A stretch of DNA of 64,000 nucleotides from the NCBI RefSeq assembly GCF_030708455.1, contig NZ_JAUYWF010000004.1, positions 62,001-126,000 on the forward strand, in the 5' to 3' direction. This document shows, in pieces, positions 1 through 8,525 of this stretch. The notes below the pieces were generated by a model. It worked only from the letters and a program-made list of their open reading frames with translations, was not told the DNA's origin and did no database searches. The position numbers and the translations under genes are program-made. Source of the DNA: Halomonas sp. SSL-5 (GTDB lineage: Bacteria > Pseudomonadota > Gammaproteobacteria > Pseudomonadales > Halomonadaceae). Every line of letters starts with the position of its first letter. The stretch's first letter is position 1.

Positions 1-144
1 GATATGCCACGGCATGGCGACCGCCCAATGCCGTGGGCCGACAGGCGCGATACAGATCCGGTTAGCATTAACTCCGACATCCTCCTAGGCTGGAAGCAGC
101 TACTGCGACCCACGGGGCTCGTTTGCTGTCACAGGAGGATTCAC

Positions 145-1017
145 ATGGAGAGGACAACCCCCACCACCGTCGGCAGCCTGGGCATCGCACTGTTCGCCAC
201 CTTGGCGACCTTGCCCGGCGCCGTCGCCGCCGCCAGCCTCGAGGAACTGCGCGAACGCGGCCATATTCGAGTGGCGGTAGCGGACGAAGAGCCCTACGGC
301 TATCTGGATGCGGAGGGCGAGGGTCGCGGTGCCGGCCCCGACGTGGCCCGCCCGCTGCTCGAACGGCTGGGTATCGAACGGATCGAGTGGCAGGTCGTCG
401 ATTTCGAGGATCTGATTCCGGGGCTCGAGCAGGGAGAGTTCGACATGGCCGCGGCGGAGATGGCCATTCGCCCCGAGCGCTGTAAACGGGCCCTCTTCTC
501 GGAGCCCAACACCTCCTATGGCGAAGGACTGCTGGTACAAGCGGCCAACCCCCACGAGATCAATGCCTACGACCATTTTGCCGCACGCGATGACATCCGC
601 GTCGCGGTGCTCGCGGGGGCGACCCAGGTCGACATCCTCTCCGCCATGGGCGTGCCGGAAGATCGGCTGGTCGTGATCGACACCAACGCCCAGGCCGTCG
701 ACACGATTCTCGGCGGTGATGCAGATGCCTATGCCGGTACAGGCCTGACGGTCAGCCAGCTTGCCGAGCAGGATATCCGGGTGGAGGTCGCCCAAAACTT
801 CGTTGACCCCGAGGTGGAGGGGGAAATGGTACGCAGCTGGGGCGGGTTCGCCTTCCCCCCCGACGCCGAGTCGCTACGCGATGCCTTCAACGAGGCGTTG
901 CGCGACTATCGCAACACCGGGGCCTGGGAAGAGACCCTGATCGGTTACGGCTTCACCCAGGATGACATCCTCAACGCCTTCCGTTTCGATACCGAGTGGC
1001 TGTGCGGCCGGCAGTGA
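145..1017 (+). CDS. Periplasmic amino-acid/ectoine-type solute-binding protein (EhuB-like)
   Basis: A 290-residue SBP_bac_3-type periplasmic binding protein that would deliver a small polar solute to an ABC importer. A hydrophobic signal peptide ends near residue 30 (VAAAS). The body shows the family pattern IRVAVADEEPYGYL, GPDVARPLLERLGI, a PERC...FSEP segment and a C-terminal YGF...LC, so two cysteines could form a disulfide. These resemble EhuB, the ectoine/hydroxyectoine binding protein. I chose the ATG at 145 because AGGAGG lies 7 bases upstream; the frame stays open further left but that part is not protein-like. No permease or ATPase gene lies next to it, and hda follows tail-to-tail 3 bases later. 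Family is solid; the ectoine specificity is inference. Confidence 0.8.
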   Translation: MERTTPTTVGSLGIALFATLATLPGAVAAASLEELRERGHIRVAVADEEPYGYLDAEGEGRGAGPDVARPLLERLGIERIEWQVVDFEDLIPGLEQGEFDMAAAEMAIRPERCKRALFSEPNTSYGEGLLVQAANPHEINAYDHFAARDDIRVAVLAGATQVDILSAMGVPEDRLVVIDTNAQAVDTILGGDADAYAGTGLTVSQLAEQDIRVEVAQNFVDPEVEGEMVRSWGGFAFPPDAESLRDAFNEALRDYRNTGAWEETLIGYGFTQDDILNAFRFDTEWLCGRQ

Positions 1018-1020
1018 TCG

Positions 1021-1722
1021 CTACCAGCCCAGCGCCTGCTTGACGAAGGGGATGGTCAGCTTGCGCTGGGCAGAGAGCGAGGCACGGTCGAGCTCCTCCA
1101 GCAGGCGGAACAGTTCATCGAGCCGTCGCGGCCCGCGGTGCAGGATATAGCGCGCCACCTCGTCGCCGAGCTGCATGCCACGCCCCCGGGCGCGCAACTG
1201 CAGGGCGGCCAGGCGCCCACTGTCGTCCAGGCCCTGGACGTGGAAGGTCACCCCCCAGGAGAGGCGCGAGGCGAGGTCGGGAAGCTTCACTGGCAGTTGA
1301 CGCGGTGGCGCCTCGGCGGCTACCACCAGCCGCTTGCCGGCATCGCGCAGGCGGTTGAAGGCGTGAAACAGCGCCTCCTCCCAGCGGGGTCGCCCCACCA
1401 CCCGGTCCAGATCATCGATGGCCACCAGGTCCAGGCGCTCGATATCCTCGAGCATCAGCGGGGGAAAGTGGCCGAGTTCCTCCAGCGGCAGATAGAGGGC
1501 ACGCATATCGCGATCCGAGGCCGCATGGCAGGCGGCCTGGAGCAGATGGCTGCGCCCCACTCCCGGCGCCCCCCAGAGGAAGAGAAAGGGCTCGCCCGCG
1601 GGCTCGAGCTGGTGAGTCAGGCGGTCAACCAGGGCGGCGTTGGGGCCAGGGTGAAAGTTGACGAAGGTGGCATCGTCACGCAGCCCGACGCCCAGGGGCA
1701 ACTGTGCGGGCGCACGGCTCAT
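1021..1722 (-). CDS. hda: DnaA regulatory inactivator Hda
   Basis: A 233-residue AAA+ protein related to the DnaA core. With the DNA-loaded sliding clamp it stimulates ATP hydrolysis by DnaA and so prevents re-initiation of replication. The N-terminus has a clamp-binding motif of the QL-x-L type (QLPLGV, residues 7-12). The P-loop GAPGVGRS (51-58) has Arg where most AAA+ proteins have Lys, as is usual for Hda, and a DDLD Walker B follows. Length matches the family. Its ATG overlaps the stop of the upstream perM gene by 4 bases, so the two are translationally coupled, an arrangement I recall from pseudomonads as well. Confidence 0.93.
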   Translation of the reverse strand: MSRAPAQLPLGVGLRDDATFVNFHPGPNAALVDRLTHQLEPAGEPFLFLWGAPGVGRSHLLQAACHAASDRDMRALYLPLEELGHFPPLMLEDIERLDLVAIDDLDRVVGRPRWEEALFHAFNRLRDAGKRLVVAAEAPPRQLPVKLPDLASRLSWGVTFHVQGLDDSGRLAALQLRARGRGMQLGDEVARYILHRGPRRLDELFRLLEELDRASLSAQRKLTIPFVKQALGW

Positions 1723-2798
1723 GTCGACTCCTCGTCGTGGCTTCGGTTGAGCGTCTCGTCGTACAAGGCACTGTTCTTGTAGCGGGCGTTGAGTTCACGC
1801 AAGAGTACCATGATCACCGCTGCCGCCGGCAGCGCCAGCAGCACCCCGGTGAAGCCGAACAGGTTGCCGCCGGCGAGTACCGCGAAGATCACCGCCACCG
1901 GGTGCAGGCCGATCTTGTCGCCCAGCAGCTTGGGCTGCAGCACCACGCTCTCCACCACCTGACCGAAGCCGAACACCGCCGCCACCCCCGGCAGCAGCCA
2001 CCACTCGCCGTTCTGGAAGAAGGCCACCAGGCCGGCCACGCTGATGCCGACGATCACCCCCAGGTAGGGCACGATGCTGGCCAGCCCCGAGAGCAGGCCG
2101 ATCAGCAGGCCGAACCGCACCCCCAGCAGGGTGAGGCCGATGGCGTAGATGATGCCCAGGCACAGCATCACGATCAGCTGGCCGCGCAGGAAGGCCGAGA
2201 GCACCTCGTCACACTGGCCGGCCAGGCGGATCACGGTATCTTCCCAGCGCCGCGGCAGCCAGTCGCGCACCTTGGCGACGATGATGTCCCAATCCAGCAA
2301 CAGGTAGAAGGTGACCACCGGGATCAACGCCAGGTTGCCGATCCAGCCGACCAGCGCCAGCCCCGAGCGCGACACCTGGGAGAGCAGAGTAGCGGCGAAG
2401 GTGCCGGTCTCCTTCCAGTTGTCCACCACCGCCTGGCGCAGGGCATCGATATCGGTGGAGAGGTCCATGCCGGTCAACGACTGTACCTTGGGTACCACCG
2501 TCTGCTGCACCCAGTTGAGCATCGCCGGCAGCGACTCCACCAGCTGGGCGAGCTGGCGACCCAGCACCGGCACCACCAGCAGCAGGGAGATCACGATGAC
2601 CAGCGTCAGCAGCAGGAACACCAGCGACACCGAGAGTCGGCGAGACAGGCCCCGCGCCTCCAGGCGGTCGGCCAGGGGGTCACCCAGATAGGCCAGCACC
2701 ATGCTGACGAAGAACGGCATCAGCACCGGCTCGATGCTGATGAAGAACCACAGCGCCAGCGCCGCCACCCCGGCCGCGACCCACCACTGTCTGTGCAT
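1719..2798 (-). CDS. perM: AI-2E family transporter / PerM-type permease
   Basis: A 359-residue inner-membrane protein of the AI-2E/PerM (UPF0118) family. Seven to eight hydrophobic segments are visible: two at the N-terminus (residues about 5-40), one near 60-80, and a cluster from about 150 to 340 with the family's PYLGVIVG and [23 protein letters not shown] stretches (the latter is split here only as a recognisable zone near residues 270-295). Members have been linked to export of signalling molecules or ions; the substrate here cannot be read from sequence. The last codons overlap hda. It is divergent from purM with about 125 bases between the starts. Confidence 0.88.
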   Translation of the reverse strand: MHRQWWVAAGVAALALWFFISIEPVLMPFFVSMVLAYLGDPLADRLEARGLSRRLSVSLVFLLLTLVIVISLLLVVPVLGRQLAQLVESLPAMLNWVQQTVVPKVQSLTGMDLSTDIDALRQAVVDNWKETGTFAATLLSQVSRSGLALVGWIGNLALIPVVTFYLLLDWDIIVAKVRDWLPRRWEDTVIRLAGQCDEVLSAFLRGQLIVMLCLGIIYAIGLTLLGVRFGLLIGLLSGLASIVPYLGVIVGISVAGLVAFFQNGEWWLLPGVAAVFGFGQVVESVVLQPKLLGDKIGLHPVAVIFAVLAGGNLFGFTGVLLALPAAAVIMVLLRELNARYKNSALYDETLNRSHDEEST

Positions 2799-2830
2799 TA
2801 TTACCTCCTTGTCCCGCGACCGCCGACGGG

Positions 2831-2859
2831 CTGCCAGCCGTTCGCCGTGATGCTACAAT
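2831..2859 (+). promoter_or_regulatory. Probable sigma-70 promoter of purM-purN
   Basis: CTGCCA (2831-2836) and TACAAT (2854-2859) are separated by 17 bases, and TGC directly precedes the -10 element, giving an extended -10. It lies about 65 bases upstream of the purM start, in the only gap between the divergent perM and purM genes. A purine repressor site was not recognised. Confidence 0.5.
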
Positions 2860-2923
2860 TCAGCCCCTGACTTGCCTACCGCGCGGCGGCTCCCGCCACG
2901 CCGACCACCCGACAGGACTCCCG

Positions 2924-3988
2924 ATGACCGACTCCTCCTCACGCCCCTCGCTCAGTTACAAGGACGCCGGCGTCGATATCGACGCCGGCAATGCCCTGGT
3001 CGACCGCATCAAGGGGGTCGCCAAGCGTACCACTCGCCCGGAAGTGATGGGCGGGCTGGGCGGCTTCGGCGCCCTCTGTGAACTGCCCACCGGCTACCGC
3101 GAGCCGGTGCTGGTGTCGGGCACCGATGGCGTCGGCACCAAGCTGCGCCTGGCCATGGACCTGGGTCGCCACGACACCATCGGCATCGATCTGGTGGCGA
3201 TGTGCGTCAACGACCTGGTGGTGGCCGGCGCCGAGCCGCTGTTCTTCCTCGACTACTATGCCACGGGCAAGCTCGACGTGGACATCGCCGCCGACGTGGT
3301 CGACGGCATCGGTGTGGGCTGCGAGAGGGCCGGCTGCGCCCTGGTGGGCGGCGAGACCGCCGAGATGCCCGGCATGTACGAGGGCAGCGACTACGACCTG
3401 GCCGGCTTCTGCGTCGGCGTCGTGGAGAAGTCCGAGATACTCGACGGCCACCAGGTGGCCGAGGGCGACGTACTGCTGGGCATGGCCTCCTCCGGCCCCC
3501 ACTCCAACGGCTACTCGCTGATCCGCAAGATCCTCGAGGTCTCCGGCGCCTCGCTGGACACCGAGCTCGACGGCGAGTCGCTGGGCGACGCCCTGATGGC
3601 GCCGACACGCATCTACGTGAAGCCGCTGCTGTCGCTGATCAAGGAGAGCGGTGTACCGGTGCATGCCCTCTCCCATATCACCGGCGGCGGCCTCACCGAG
3701 AACCTGCCCCGGGTACTGCCCGAGGGCCTCGCCGCCCGGGTCGATGTCACCGCCTGGCAGCGCCCGGCCGTCTTCGAGTGGCTGCGCGAGCAGGGCAACG
3801 TCGCCGAGGAGGAGATGTACCGCGTGCTCAACTGCGGCATCGGCATGGTCATCGTGGTGCCTGCCGAGAAGGCCGACCAGGCCCGTGCCCACCTGCAGGC
3901 CCAGGGTGAGGCGGTCTATCGTATCGGCGAGATCGTCGCCGGCGAGGATGGCGGTGACCGGGTGATGCTGGAGAACCTGGAGGCATGA
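2924..3988 (+). CDS. purM: Phosphoribosylformylglycinamidine cyclo-ligase (AIR synthetase)
   Basis: A 354-residue cytosolic enzyme of de novo purine synthesis that closes the imidazole ring of FGAM to AIR using ATP. The family signatures are all present: [13 protein letters not shown] at the N-terminus, the GTDGVGTKL nucleotide loop, [22 protein letters not shown] and HITGGG. Length matches the roughly 345-residue norm. The stop overlaps the purN start (ATGA), so PurM and PurN, which act in the same pathway, are made together. Start chosen at the ATG before [15 protein letters not shown]. Confidence 0.97.
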   Translation: MTDSSSRPSLSYKDAGVDIDAGNALVDRIKGVAKRTTRPEVMGGLGGFGALCELPTGYREPVLVSGTDGVGTKLRLAMDLGRHDTIGIDLVAMCVNDLVVAGAEPLFFLDYYATGKLDVDIAADVVDGIGVGCERAGCALVGGETAEMPGMYEGSDYDLAGFCVGVVEKSEILDGHQVAEGDVLLGMASSGPHSNGYSLIRKILEVSGASLDTELDGESLGDALMAPTRIYVKPLLSLIKESGVPVHALSHITGGGLTENLPRVLPEGLAARVDVTAWQRPAVFEWLREQGNVAEEEMYRVLNCGIGMVIVVPAEKADQARAHLQAQGEAVYRIGEIVAGEDGGDRVMLENLEA

Positions 3989-4722
3989 GCGAGCACGACG
4001 AGAGCGATACCCTGCAGGACTTCACCCCAGAGGCCGCCGATGCCCGCCGGGTAGTGGTGCTGATCTCCGGCAACGGCAGCAACCTCCAGGCGCTGATCGA
4101 CGCCCAGAACCACGATGCCCTGGGCGGCGAGGTCGTCGCGGTCATCTCCAACGAGCCGGCCGCCTTTGGCCTGACCCGCGCCCGGGAGGCGGGCATAGAC
4201 GCGGTGGTACTGCCCCACCGCGAGTACGAGAGTCGCGACGCCTACGACGGCGCCCTGATCAAGGTGATCGAGCGCCATGAGCCGGATCTGGTGGTACTCG
4301 CCGGCTTCATGCGCATCCTCACCCCGCGCTTCGTGCAGCGCTTCCTGGGGCGCCTGATCAATATCCACCCCTCGCTGCTGCCCGACTACCAGGGCCTGAA
4401 CACCCATGCCCGGGCGCTGGCCGATGGCGTCGCCGAGCACGGCTGCAGCGTGCACTTCGTCACCGAGGAACTCGACGGGGGGCCGGTCCTGATGCAGGCC
4501 GTGGTCGAGGTGGCCGAGGGCGAGACCGAGGAGAGCCTCAAGCAGAAGGTGCATGCCCGGGAGCACCTGATCTACCCCATCGCCGTGAAGTGGTGTCTGG
4601 AGGGGCGCCTGCAGTTCTCGGGCGAGGGCGCGAGCCTGGACGGCACCCCGCTGCCGCCTCACGGGCTGCGCATGTCCCACGCCGACGCCGCCGAGGAGCT
4701 GGATGAGGATCTCGAGGGATAA
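3985..4722 (+). CDS. purN: Phosphoribosylglycinamide formyltransferase
   Basis: A 245-residue enzyme that transfers the formyl group of 10-formyl-THF to GAR in purine synthesis. It shows [15 protein letters not shown] near residue 25, the catalytic Asn-x-His of [14 protein letters not shown], and the Asp of EELDGGPVL. It is longer than the usual ~212 residues because of an acidic N-terminal extension of about 20 residues ([12 protein letters not shown]) and an acidic tail ([12 protein letters not shown]), in keeping with a halophile proteome. It overlaps purM by 4 bases and ends before a palindromic terminator shared with dcd. Confidence 0.96.
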   Translation: MSEHDESDTLQDFTPEAADARRVVVLISGNGSNLQALIDAQNHDALGGEVVAVISNEPAAFGLTRAREAGIDAVVLPHREYESRDAYDGALIKVIERHEPDLVVLAGFMRILTPRFVQRFLGRLINIHPSLLPDYQGLNTHARALADGVAEHGCSVHFVTEELDGGPVLMQAVVEVAEGETEESLKQKVHAREHLIYPIAVKWCLEGRLQFSGEGASLDGTPLPPHGLRMSHADAAEELDEDLEG

Positions 4723-4728
4723 GCGGCC

Positions 4729-4745
4729 AAGTAGAAAGTAGAAAG
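4729..4745 (+). repeat. AAG-N4 heptad repeat in the purN 3' UTR
   Basis: Seven bases after the purN stop the sequence reads AAGTAGA, AAGTAGA, AAGG: two and a half units with a 7-base period, reading towards the shared terminator. The same pattern on the other strand follows dcd. See the matching blocks at 47711-47766 and 47817-47834. Confidence 0.6.
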
Positions 4746-4762
4746 GCGTTCAGCGCCACTGA

Positions 4763-4795
4763 AAAGCCCCGCAGGCTAAGCGCCGGCGGGGCTTT
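4763..4795. terminator. Bidirectional rho-independent terminator, purN/dcd
   Basis: Arms AAAGCCCCGC (4763-4772) and GCGGGGCTTT (4786-4795) pair perfectly around a 13-base loop. A-rich sequence before and T-rich sequence after the stem let it work in both directions between the convergent purN and dcd genes. Confidence 0.85.
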
Positions 4796-4819
4796 CTTGT
4801 CACTTGCACCTTGTCACTT
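4792..4819 (-). repeat. AAG-N4 heptad repeat in the dcd 3' UTR
   Basis: Read on the minus strand, downstream of the dcd stop, the units are AAGTGAC (4819-4813), AAGGTGC (4812-4806), AAGTGAC (4805-4799) and AAGAAAG (4798-4792). They abut exactly with a 7-base period and lead into the terminator stem. Confidence 0.6.
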
Positions 4820-4837
4820 GGACCTGGCCGACGGTCT

Positions 4838-5404
4838 TCAGGTGCGCGGCAGGGTCACGCCGCGCTGCCCCATGTACTTGCCGCCGCGGTCCTTGTAGGA
4901 GGTCGCGCACACCTCGTCGGACTCCAGGAACAGCATCTGGGCCACGCCCTCGTGGGCGTAGATCTTGGCCGGCAGGTTGGTGGTGTTGGAGAACTCCAGG
5001 GTCACGTGCCCTTCCCACTCCGGCTCCAGCGGCGTCACATTGACGATGATGCCGCAGCGCGCGTAGGTGGATTTCCCCAGGCAGATGGTCAGCACGCTGC
5101 GCGGGATGCGGAAGTACTCCACGGTGCGCGCCAGGGCGAAGGAGTTGGGCGGTATGACGCAGACATCCCCCTTGACGTCGACGAAGCTCTTGTCGTCGAA
5201 GGCCTTGGGGTCGACCACCGCCGAATGGATATTGGTGAACACCTTGAATTCGTCGGCGCAGCGCACGTCGTATCCGTAGCTGGACGTCCCGTAGGAGATC
5301 ACCCGACGCTCGTTCACATAGCGAACCTGGTCGGCCTCGAAGGGTTCGATCATCCCCTCCTGCTCGGCCATGCGGCGAATCCAGTTGTCGGACTTGATGC
5401 TCAT
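4838..5404 (-). CDS. dcd: dCTP deaminase
   Basis: A 188-residue cytosolic enzyme that deaminates dCTP to dUTP, the main route to dTTP in many gammaproteobacteria. Family motifs seen: [15 protein letters not shown] at the start, [12 protein letters not shown], the active-site region containing [12 protein letters not shown] and [13 protein letters not shown], and the C-terminal [12 protein letters not shown]. Length is exactly typical. The frame is open 29 codons further upstream, but the conserved N-terminus and an AGGAAA ribosome site fix the start at 5404. It lies downstream of apbC with about 100 bases between them, convergent with purN. Confidence 0.97.
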   Translation of the reverse strand: MSIKSDNWIRRMAEQEGMIEPFEADQVRYVNERRVISYGTSSYGYDVRCADEFKVFTNIHSAVVDPKAFDDKSFVDVKGDVCVIPPNSFALARTVEYFRIPRSVLTICLGKSTYARCGIIVNVTPLEPEWEGHVTLEFSNTTNLPAKIYAHEGVAQMLFLESDEVCATSYKDRGGKYMGQRGVTLPRT

Positions 5405-5508
5405 CGGGACATTTCCTGCTGAAGTGAAGTCTTGGGCCCGGGCGCCAGGGCTCGGGGCCGCCATGATAGCGGCCCCGGCAACGGGCGTCACCTCGACGTC
5501 CCGCTCGC

Positions 5509-6339
5509 TCAGTCGCTGAACGAGATGCTGGGTCCCTCGTCGGACTGCGCCTGCACCTGCGCGGCGACCTGGCGCGCCATGTCGCGGAAGGTGGCGGTCA
5601 CCTCGCCCTCCGGCTCGGCGACCACCGTGGGCCGGCCACCATCGACCTGTTCGCGGATGGCGAGGGCCAGCGGCAGGCGACCCAGCACTCGGGTCTCGTA
5701 CTCGGTGGCGATGCGCTCGCCGCCTCCCTCGCCGAAGATCGGCTCGGCCTGGCCACAGTTCGAGCAGATATGCAGCGACATGTTCTCCACCACGCCCAGC
5801 ACCGGCACGTTGACCTTGCGGAACATCTCGATGCCCTTGCGGGCGTCCAGCAGGGCGATGTCCTGGGGGGTGGTCACGATCACCGCGCCGTCCACCGGCA
5901 CCTTCTGGGCCAGGGTCAGCTGGATATCGCCGGTGCCCGGCGGCATGTCGATGAACAGGTAGTCCAGATCATCCCAGACGGTCTGGGTCAGCAGCTGCTG
6001 AAAGGCGCCGGCCACCATCGGCCCGCGCCACACCATGGGCTCGCGGATATCGACCATGAAGGCCATGGACATGGCCTGGATGCCGTGGGTCTCGAGCGGA
6101 CGCATGCGATTCTCGCCGGCCGCCTCGGGACGCACGCCCTCCCCCACGCCGAGCATCTGGGCCTGGCTGGGACCGTGGATATCGGCATCCAGGATGCCTA
6201 CCCGGTAGCCTTCCGCGGCCATGGCCAGGGCCAGGTTCACGGTGACGGTGGACTTGCCGACGCCGCCCTTGCCGGATGCCACGGCGACGATATGCTTGAC
6301 CCCTTCGATCACATCCTGCTCCTTCGCTTGTTGAATCAC
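5509..6339 (-). CDS. apbC: Iron-sulfur cluster carrier protein ApbC/Mrp
   Basis: A 276-residue P-loop ATPase of the Mrp/NBP35 family that holds and delivers Fe-S clusters to apo-proteins. The deviant Walker A motif SGKGGVGKS (residues 22-30) and the CxxC cluster ligand pair C192-S-N-C195 are present, as is the DMPPGTGD segment. Many Mrp proteins carry an N-terminal MIP18/DUF59 domain of about 90 residues; this one lacks it and starts almost directly at the ATPase, as in several other gammaproteobacterial members. A minus-strand -10-like TATACT lies about 35 bases upstream (6372-6377). Confidence 0.93.
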   Translation of the reverse strand: MIQQAKEQDVIEGVKHIVAVASGKGGVGKSTVTVNLALAMAAEGYRVGILDADIHGPSQAQMLGVGEGVRPEAAGENRMRPLETHGIQAMSMAFMVDIREPMVWRGPMVAGAFQQLLTQTVWDDLDYLFIDMPPGTGDIQLTLAQKVPVDGAVIVTTPQDIALLDARKGIEMFRKVNVPVLGVVENMSLHICSNCGQAEPIFGEGGGERIATEYETRVLGRLPLALAIREQVDGGRPTVVAEPEGEVTATFRDMARQVAAQVQAQSDEGPSISFSD

Positions 6340-6410
6340 CCGGCCGGCACGAGGCCGGCTCGCTGGATATCAGTATACGCCCTGCGCCGCGGCGACCGAA
6401 CCACCCACGG

Positions 6411-6442
6411 CAGGACGGCGGACCCTGGGGCCCGCCGTCCTG
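6411..6442 (-). terminator. Hairpin terminator after the coiled-coil gene
   Basis: Arms CAGGACGGCGG (6411-6421) and CCGCCGTCCTG (6432-6442) are an 11-bp perfect inverted repeat about 25 bases past the stop of the minus-strand gene ending at 6467. There is no clear T tract, so termination is likely but may be incomplete. Confidence 0.6.
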
Positions 6443-6466
6443 TGATGCCGTCAGGGCACGCAGGTT

Positions 6467-7582
6467 TCAGCCCTGATCATCACCCTCTTCGGCCGTCGGC
6501 TCGGCTTCGCTGCCCTCTGCCTCCCCGGCCTCTGCATCACCGCCAAGGTTGGTTTCGGTTGCTGCCGACTCCGCATCGCCGTTGCTCGCGTCGCTGCCGA
6601 CCTCCAGCGACTCGAGTTCGCTGCGCCACGTCGCCAGCTGCGACTCCAGCCCCTGAAGCTGGCTCTCGCGCCGTTCGACCTCGCTCTCCACACCGGCCAG
6701 CTCGTCGCGGCCGATGCCGATCGCGAGCTTGAGGTCCTCGAGCTGGCCCTCGGCCTCCTGGACCGCCTGCTGCGCCTGGTCACGCTCGCCGCGCAGCGAT
6801 TCGAGCTCCTGGCCCAGCGTCTCGCGCTCCTCGGTGAGGGTGGCGAGCTCCGAGCGCAGCGCCTCGTGTTCCTCCTGGCTGGACTGGATCTCCTTCTGGA
6901 GGGTCGCCTTACGCTCGCCGGCCGCCTCGATCTCGGCCTGCAGCGCCTCGAGGTCGGCCTCGGCCTGCTGACGGGCCTCCTCCGCGGCCTGGCGCTCCTC
7001 CACCGCGGCCTGACGCGCCTGCTCCGCCTCCTGGCGTTGGGCCTCGGCCTCCTGCCGGGCAGCCTCGGCGGACTCACGTGCCTCCTCGGCATCGCTGCGC
7101 GCCTGCTCCACGGTGTCGCGCTCTGCCTTCATCTCCGCCAGAGACGCGTCGAGGCCAGCCTGCTCCTCTTCGAGGGTGGCGATGTTGGCCTCGAGGGCCT
7201 CCCGGGAGGCCTGCAGCTCCTCGAGTCGCGTCTCGGCGCTGGCGATCTCCGCCTGGATGGCCTCGAGACGCTCGCTGGCCTCGGCCTCACGGGCCTCGAC
7301 ATCGGCCTGCAGGGTCTGCCGGCGCTGCTCGAGCTCGGCGATCTGCCCCTCGAGATCGGCGATCTCCTGGTTGGCCTCGTCGCGCTCATCGAGCTGGGTG
7401 GACAGGGTCTGGTTACGTGACTCCAGCACGGCCATCTCGGCCTCCAGGGCCTCCCGTGCCTCCTTGTGGGTGCCGGCACTGGACTGGGCGATGATCGCCC
7501 AGACCACGCCGATTGCCGCGATGCCGGCGAGGCCGCGCACGCGATTGTCCTTGAACGGTGATGTCTGAGGGGTTTCCGACAT
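6467..7582 (-). CDS. Membrane-anchored long coiled-coil protein, function unknown
   Basis: A 371-residue protein with one predicted transmembrane helix near residues 16-35 (VRGLAGIAAIGVVWAIIAQS), followed by about 290 residues of almost unbroken coiled coil rich in Glu, Ala, Gln and Arg, with runs such as EAARQEAEAQRQEAEQARQA. The last 45 residues are acidic, low-complexity and probably disordered. The topology is a short cytoplasmic N-terminus with a long rod on the other side of the membrane, or the reverse. I chose ATG 7582 (MSETPQTSPFKDN) because GAGGAT lies upstream. No catalytic domain is visible. It sits between apbC and the RluF-like gene. A scaffold or spacer role is only a guess. 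Confidence 0.75.
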   Translation of the reverse strand: MSETPQTSPFKDNRVRGLAGIAAIGVVWAIIAQSSAGTHKEAREALEAEMAVLESRNQTLSTQLDERDEANQEIADLEGQIAELEQRRQTLQADVEAREAEASERLEAIQAEIASAETRLEELQASREALEANIATLEEEQAGLDASLAEMKAERDTVEQARSDAEEARESAEAARQEAEAQRQEAEQARQAAVEERQAAEEARQQAEADLEALQAEIEAAGERKATLQKEIQSSQEEHEALRSELATLTEERETLGQELESLRGERDQAQQAVQEAEGQLEDLKLAIGIGRDELAGVESEVERRESQLQGLESQLATWRSELESLEVGSDASNGDAESAATETNLGGDAEAGEAEGSEAEPTAEEGDDQG

Positions 7583-7718
7583 GGATGCATCCTCGGTGAG
7601 TCGGCCCAGGGGCCGGCACCGGAATCGGCACCGATCGGCGGGGGCCGAGCAGTAAAGGGTCACTCGAGATCAGCATACAGAGCGACACCTGGCGAGGAAA
7701 GGGCTGGCGCGTGGCGCC

Positions 7719-8450
7719 TCAGAAGCGCTCGTCGTGGCGCAGGTAACGCCACTCTCCGGTCGGCACCGAACCGAGCGATACCCCGCCGACCCGCAGGCGG
7801 CGAGTGGAAACCACGCCGAGCCCCACGGCCCGGCACATCGGCTCGAGCTGGCCGGGTACCATGCCCTTCATGGCGAAGCGCAGGCGGTTCTCGCTCTGCC
7901 AGCTCACCTTGCCCGGGGCCAGTCGGCGCCCCGGCACCGCCGACCCATCGCGCAGCGCCTCGAGGCCTCGCTCGTCCAGGCTGCCGGTCACCTCCACCAG
8001 CCACTCCTCCTCCAGTCGCGAGCGCTTCTCCTCGAGGCGTCGCACCACGCCACGGTCCTGGGTGAACACCAGCAGCCCCGCTTCAGCGGGACCCAGCGGC
8101 AGCAGGGTAACCAGGCCCCGGAAGTGCGCCTTGAGCGGCGCCTGGCCGGCGGGATCCTCCGCCCAGTGGTTGGTCTTGCGGATCAGCCGCCTGGCCAGGT
8201 CCTCGCCCTCGGCGACGCCGATATCGGCGGGACAGTTGAACAGCAGAGTCGCCGGCGGGATCTCCCGGGGGCGGGCCCCCGACATGAGTTCGACACGCTG
8301 GTCGACGACCTTGAACTGGGGCTCCTCGACGATCTGGCCATCGACGCTCACCCAGCCCCCGGCAATATAGAGTTCGGCCTCGCGGCGCGAACAGGGCAGC
8401 TCGCGGGCCAGCCGCTTGGAGAGCCGTTCACCGCTTGTGTTGTCACTCAT
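7719..8450 (-). CDS. RluF-like S4/pseudouridine-synthase homologue with degenerate active site
   Basis: A 243-residue protein with an N-terminal S4 RNA-binding domain (LSKRLARELPCSRREAELYI; residues 10-60) and a C-terminal domain that aligns to the RsuA/RluB/RluE/RluF pseudouridine synthases, including the EEWLVEV strand and the final SLGSVPTGEWRYL. The catalytic GRLD-x-D-x-x-GLL motif is replaced: the matching stretch reads LPLGPAEAGLL, so the essential Asp is Gly. The later basic NRQIRRM-type motif reads PGQLEPM. It probably binds RNA but does not isomerise uridine. Databases would likely still call it an rRNA pseudouridine synthase. Confidence 0.8.
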   Translation of the reverse strand: MSDNTSGERLSKRLARELPCSRREAELYIAGGWVSVDGQIVEEPQFKVVDQRVELMSGARPREIPPATLLFNCPADIGVAEGEDLARRLIRKTNHWAEDPAGQAPLKAHFRGLVTLLPLGPAEAGLLVFTQDRGVVRRLEEKRSRLEEEWLVEVTGSLDERGLEALRDGSAVPGRRLAPGKVSWQSENRLRFAMKGMVPGQLEPMCRAVGLGVVSTRRLRVGGVSLGSVPTGEWRYLRHDERF

Positions 8451-8525
8451 GCCAGTTCCCCTGCGGAAGCCTTGCGATACGCCATGCCATGGGGGCTGCT
8501 GCCCCTTGCTGTGATTGATGACATC

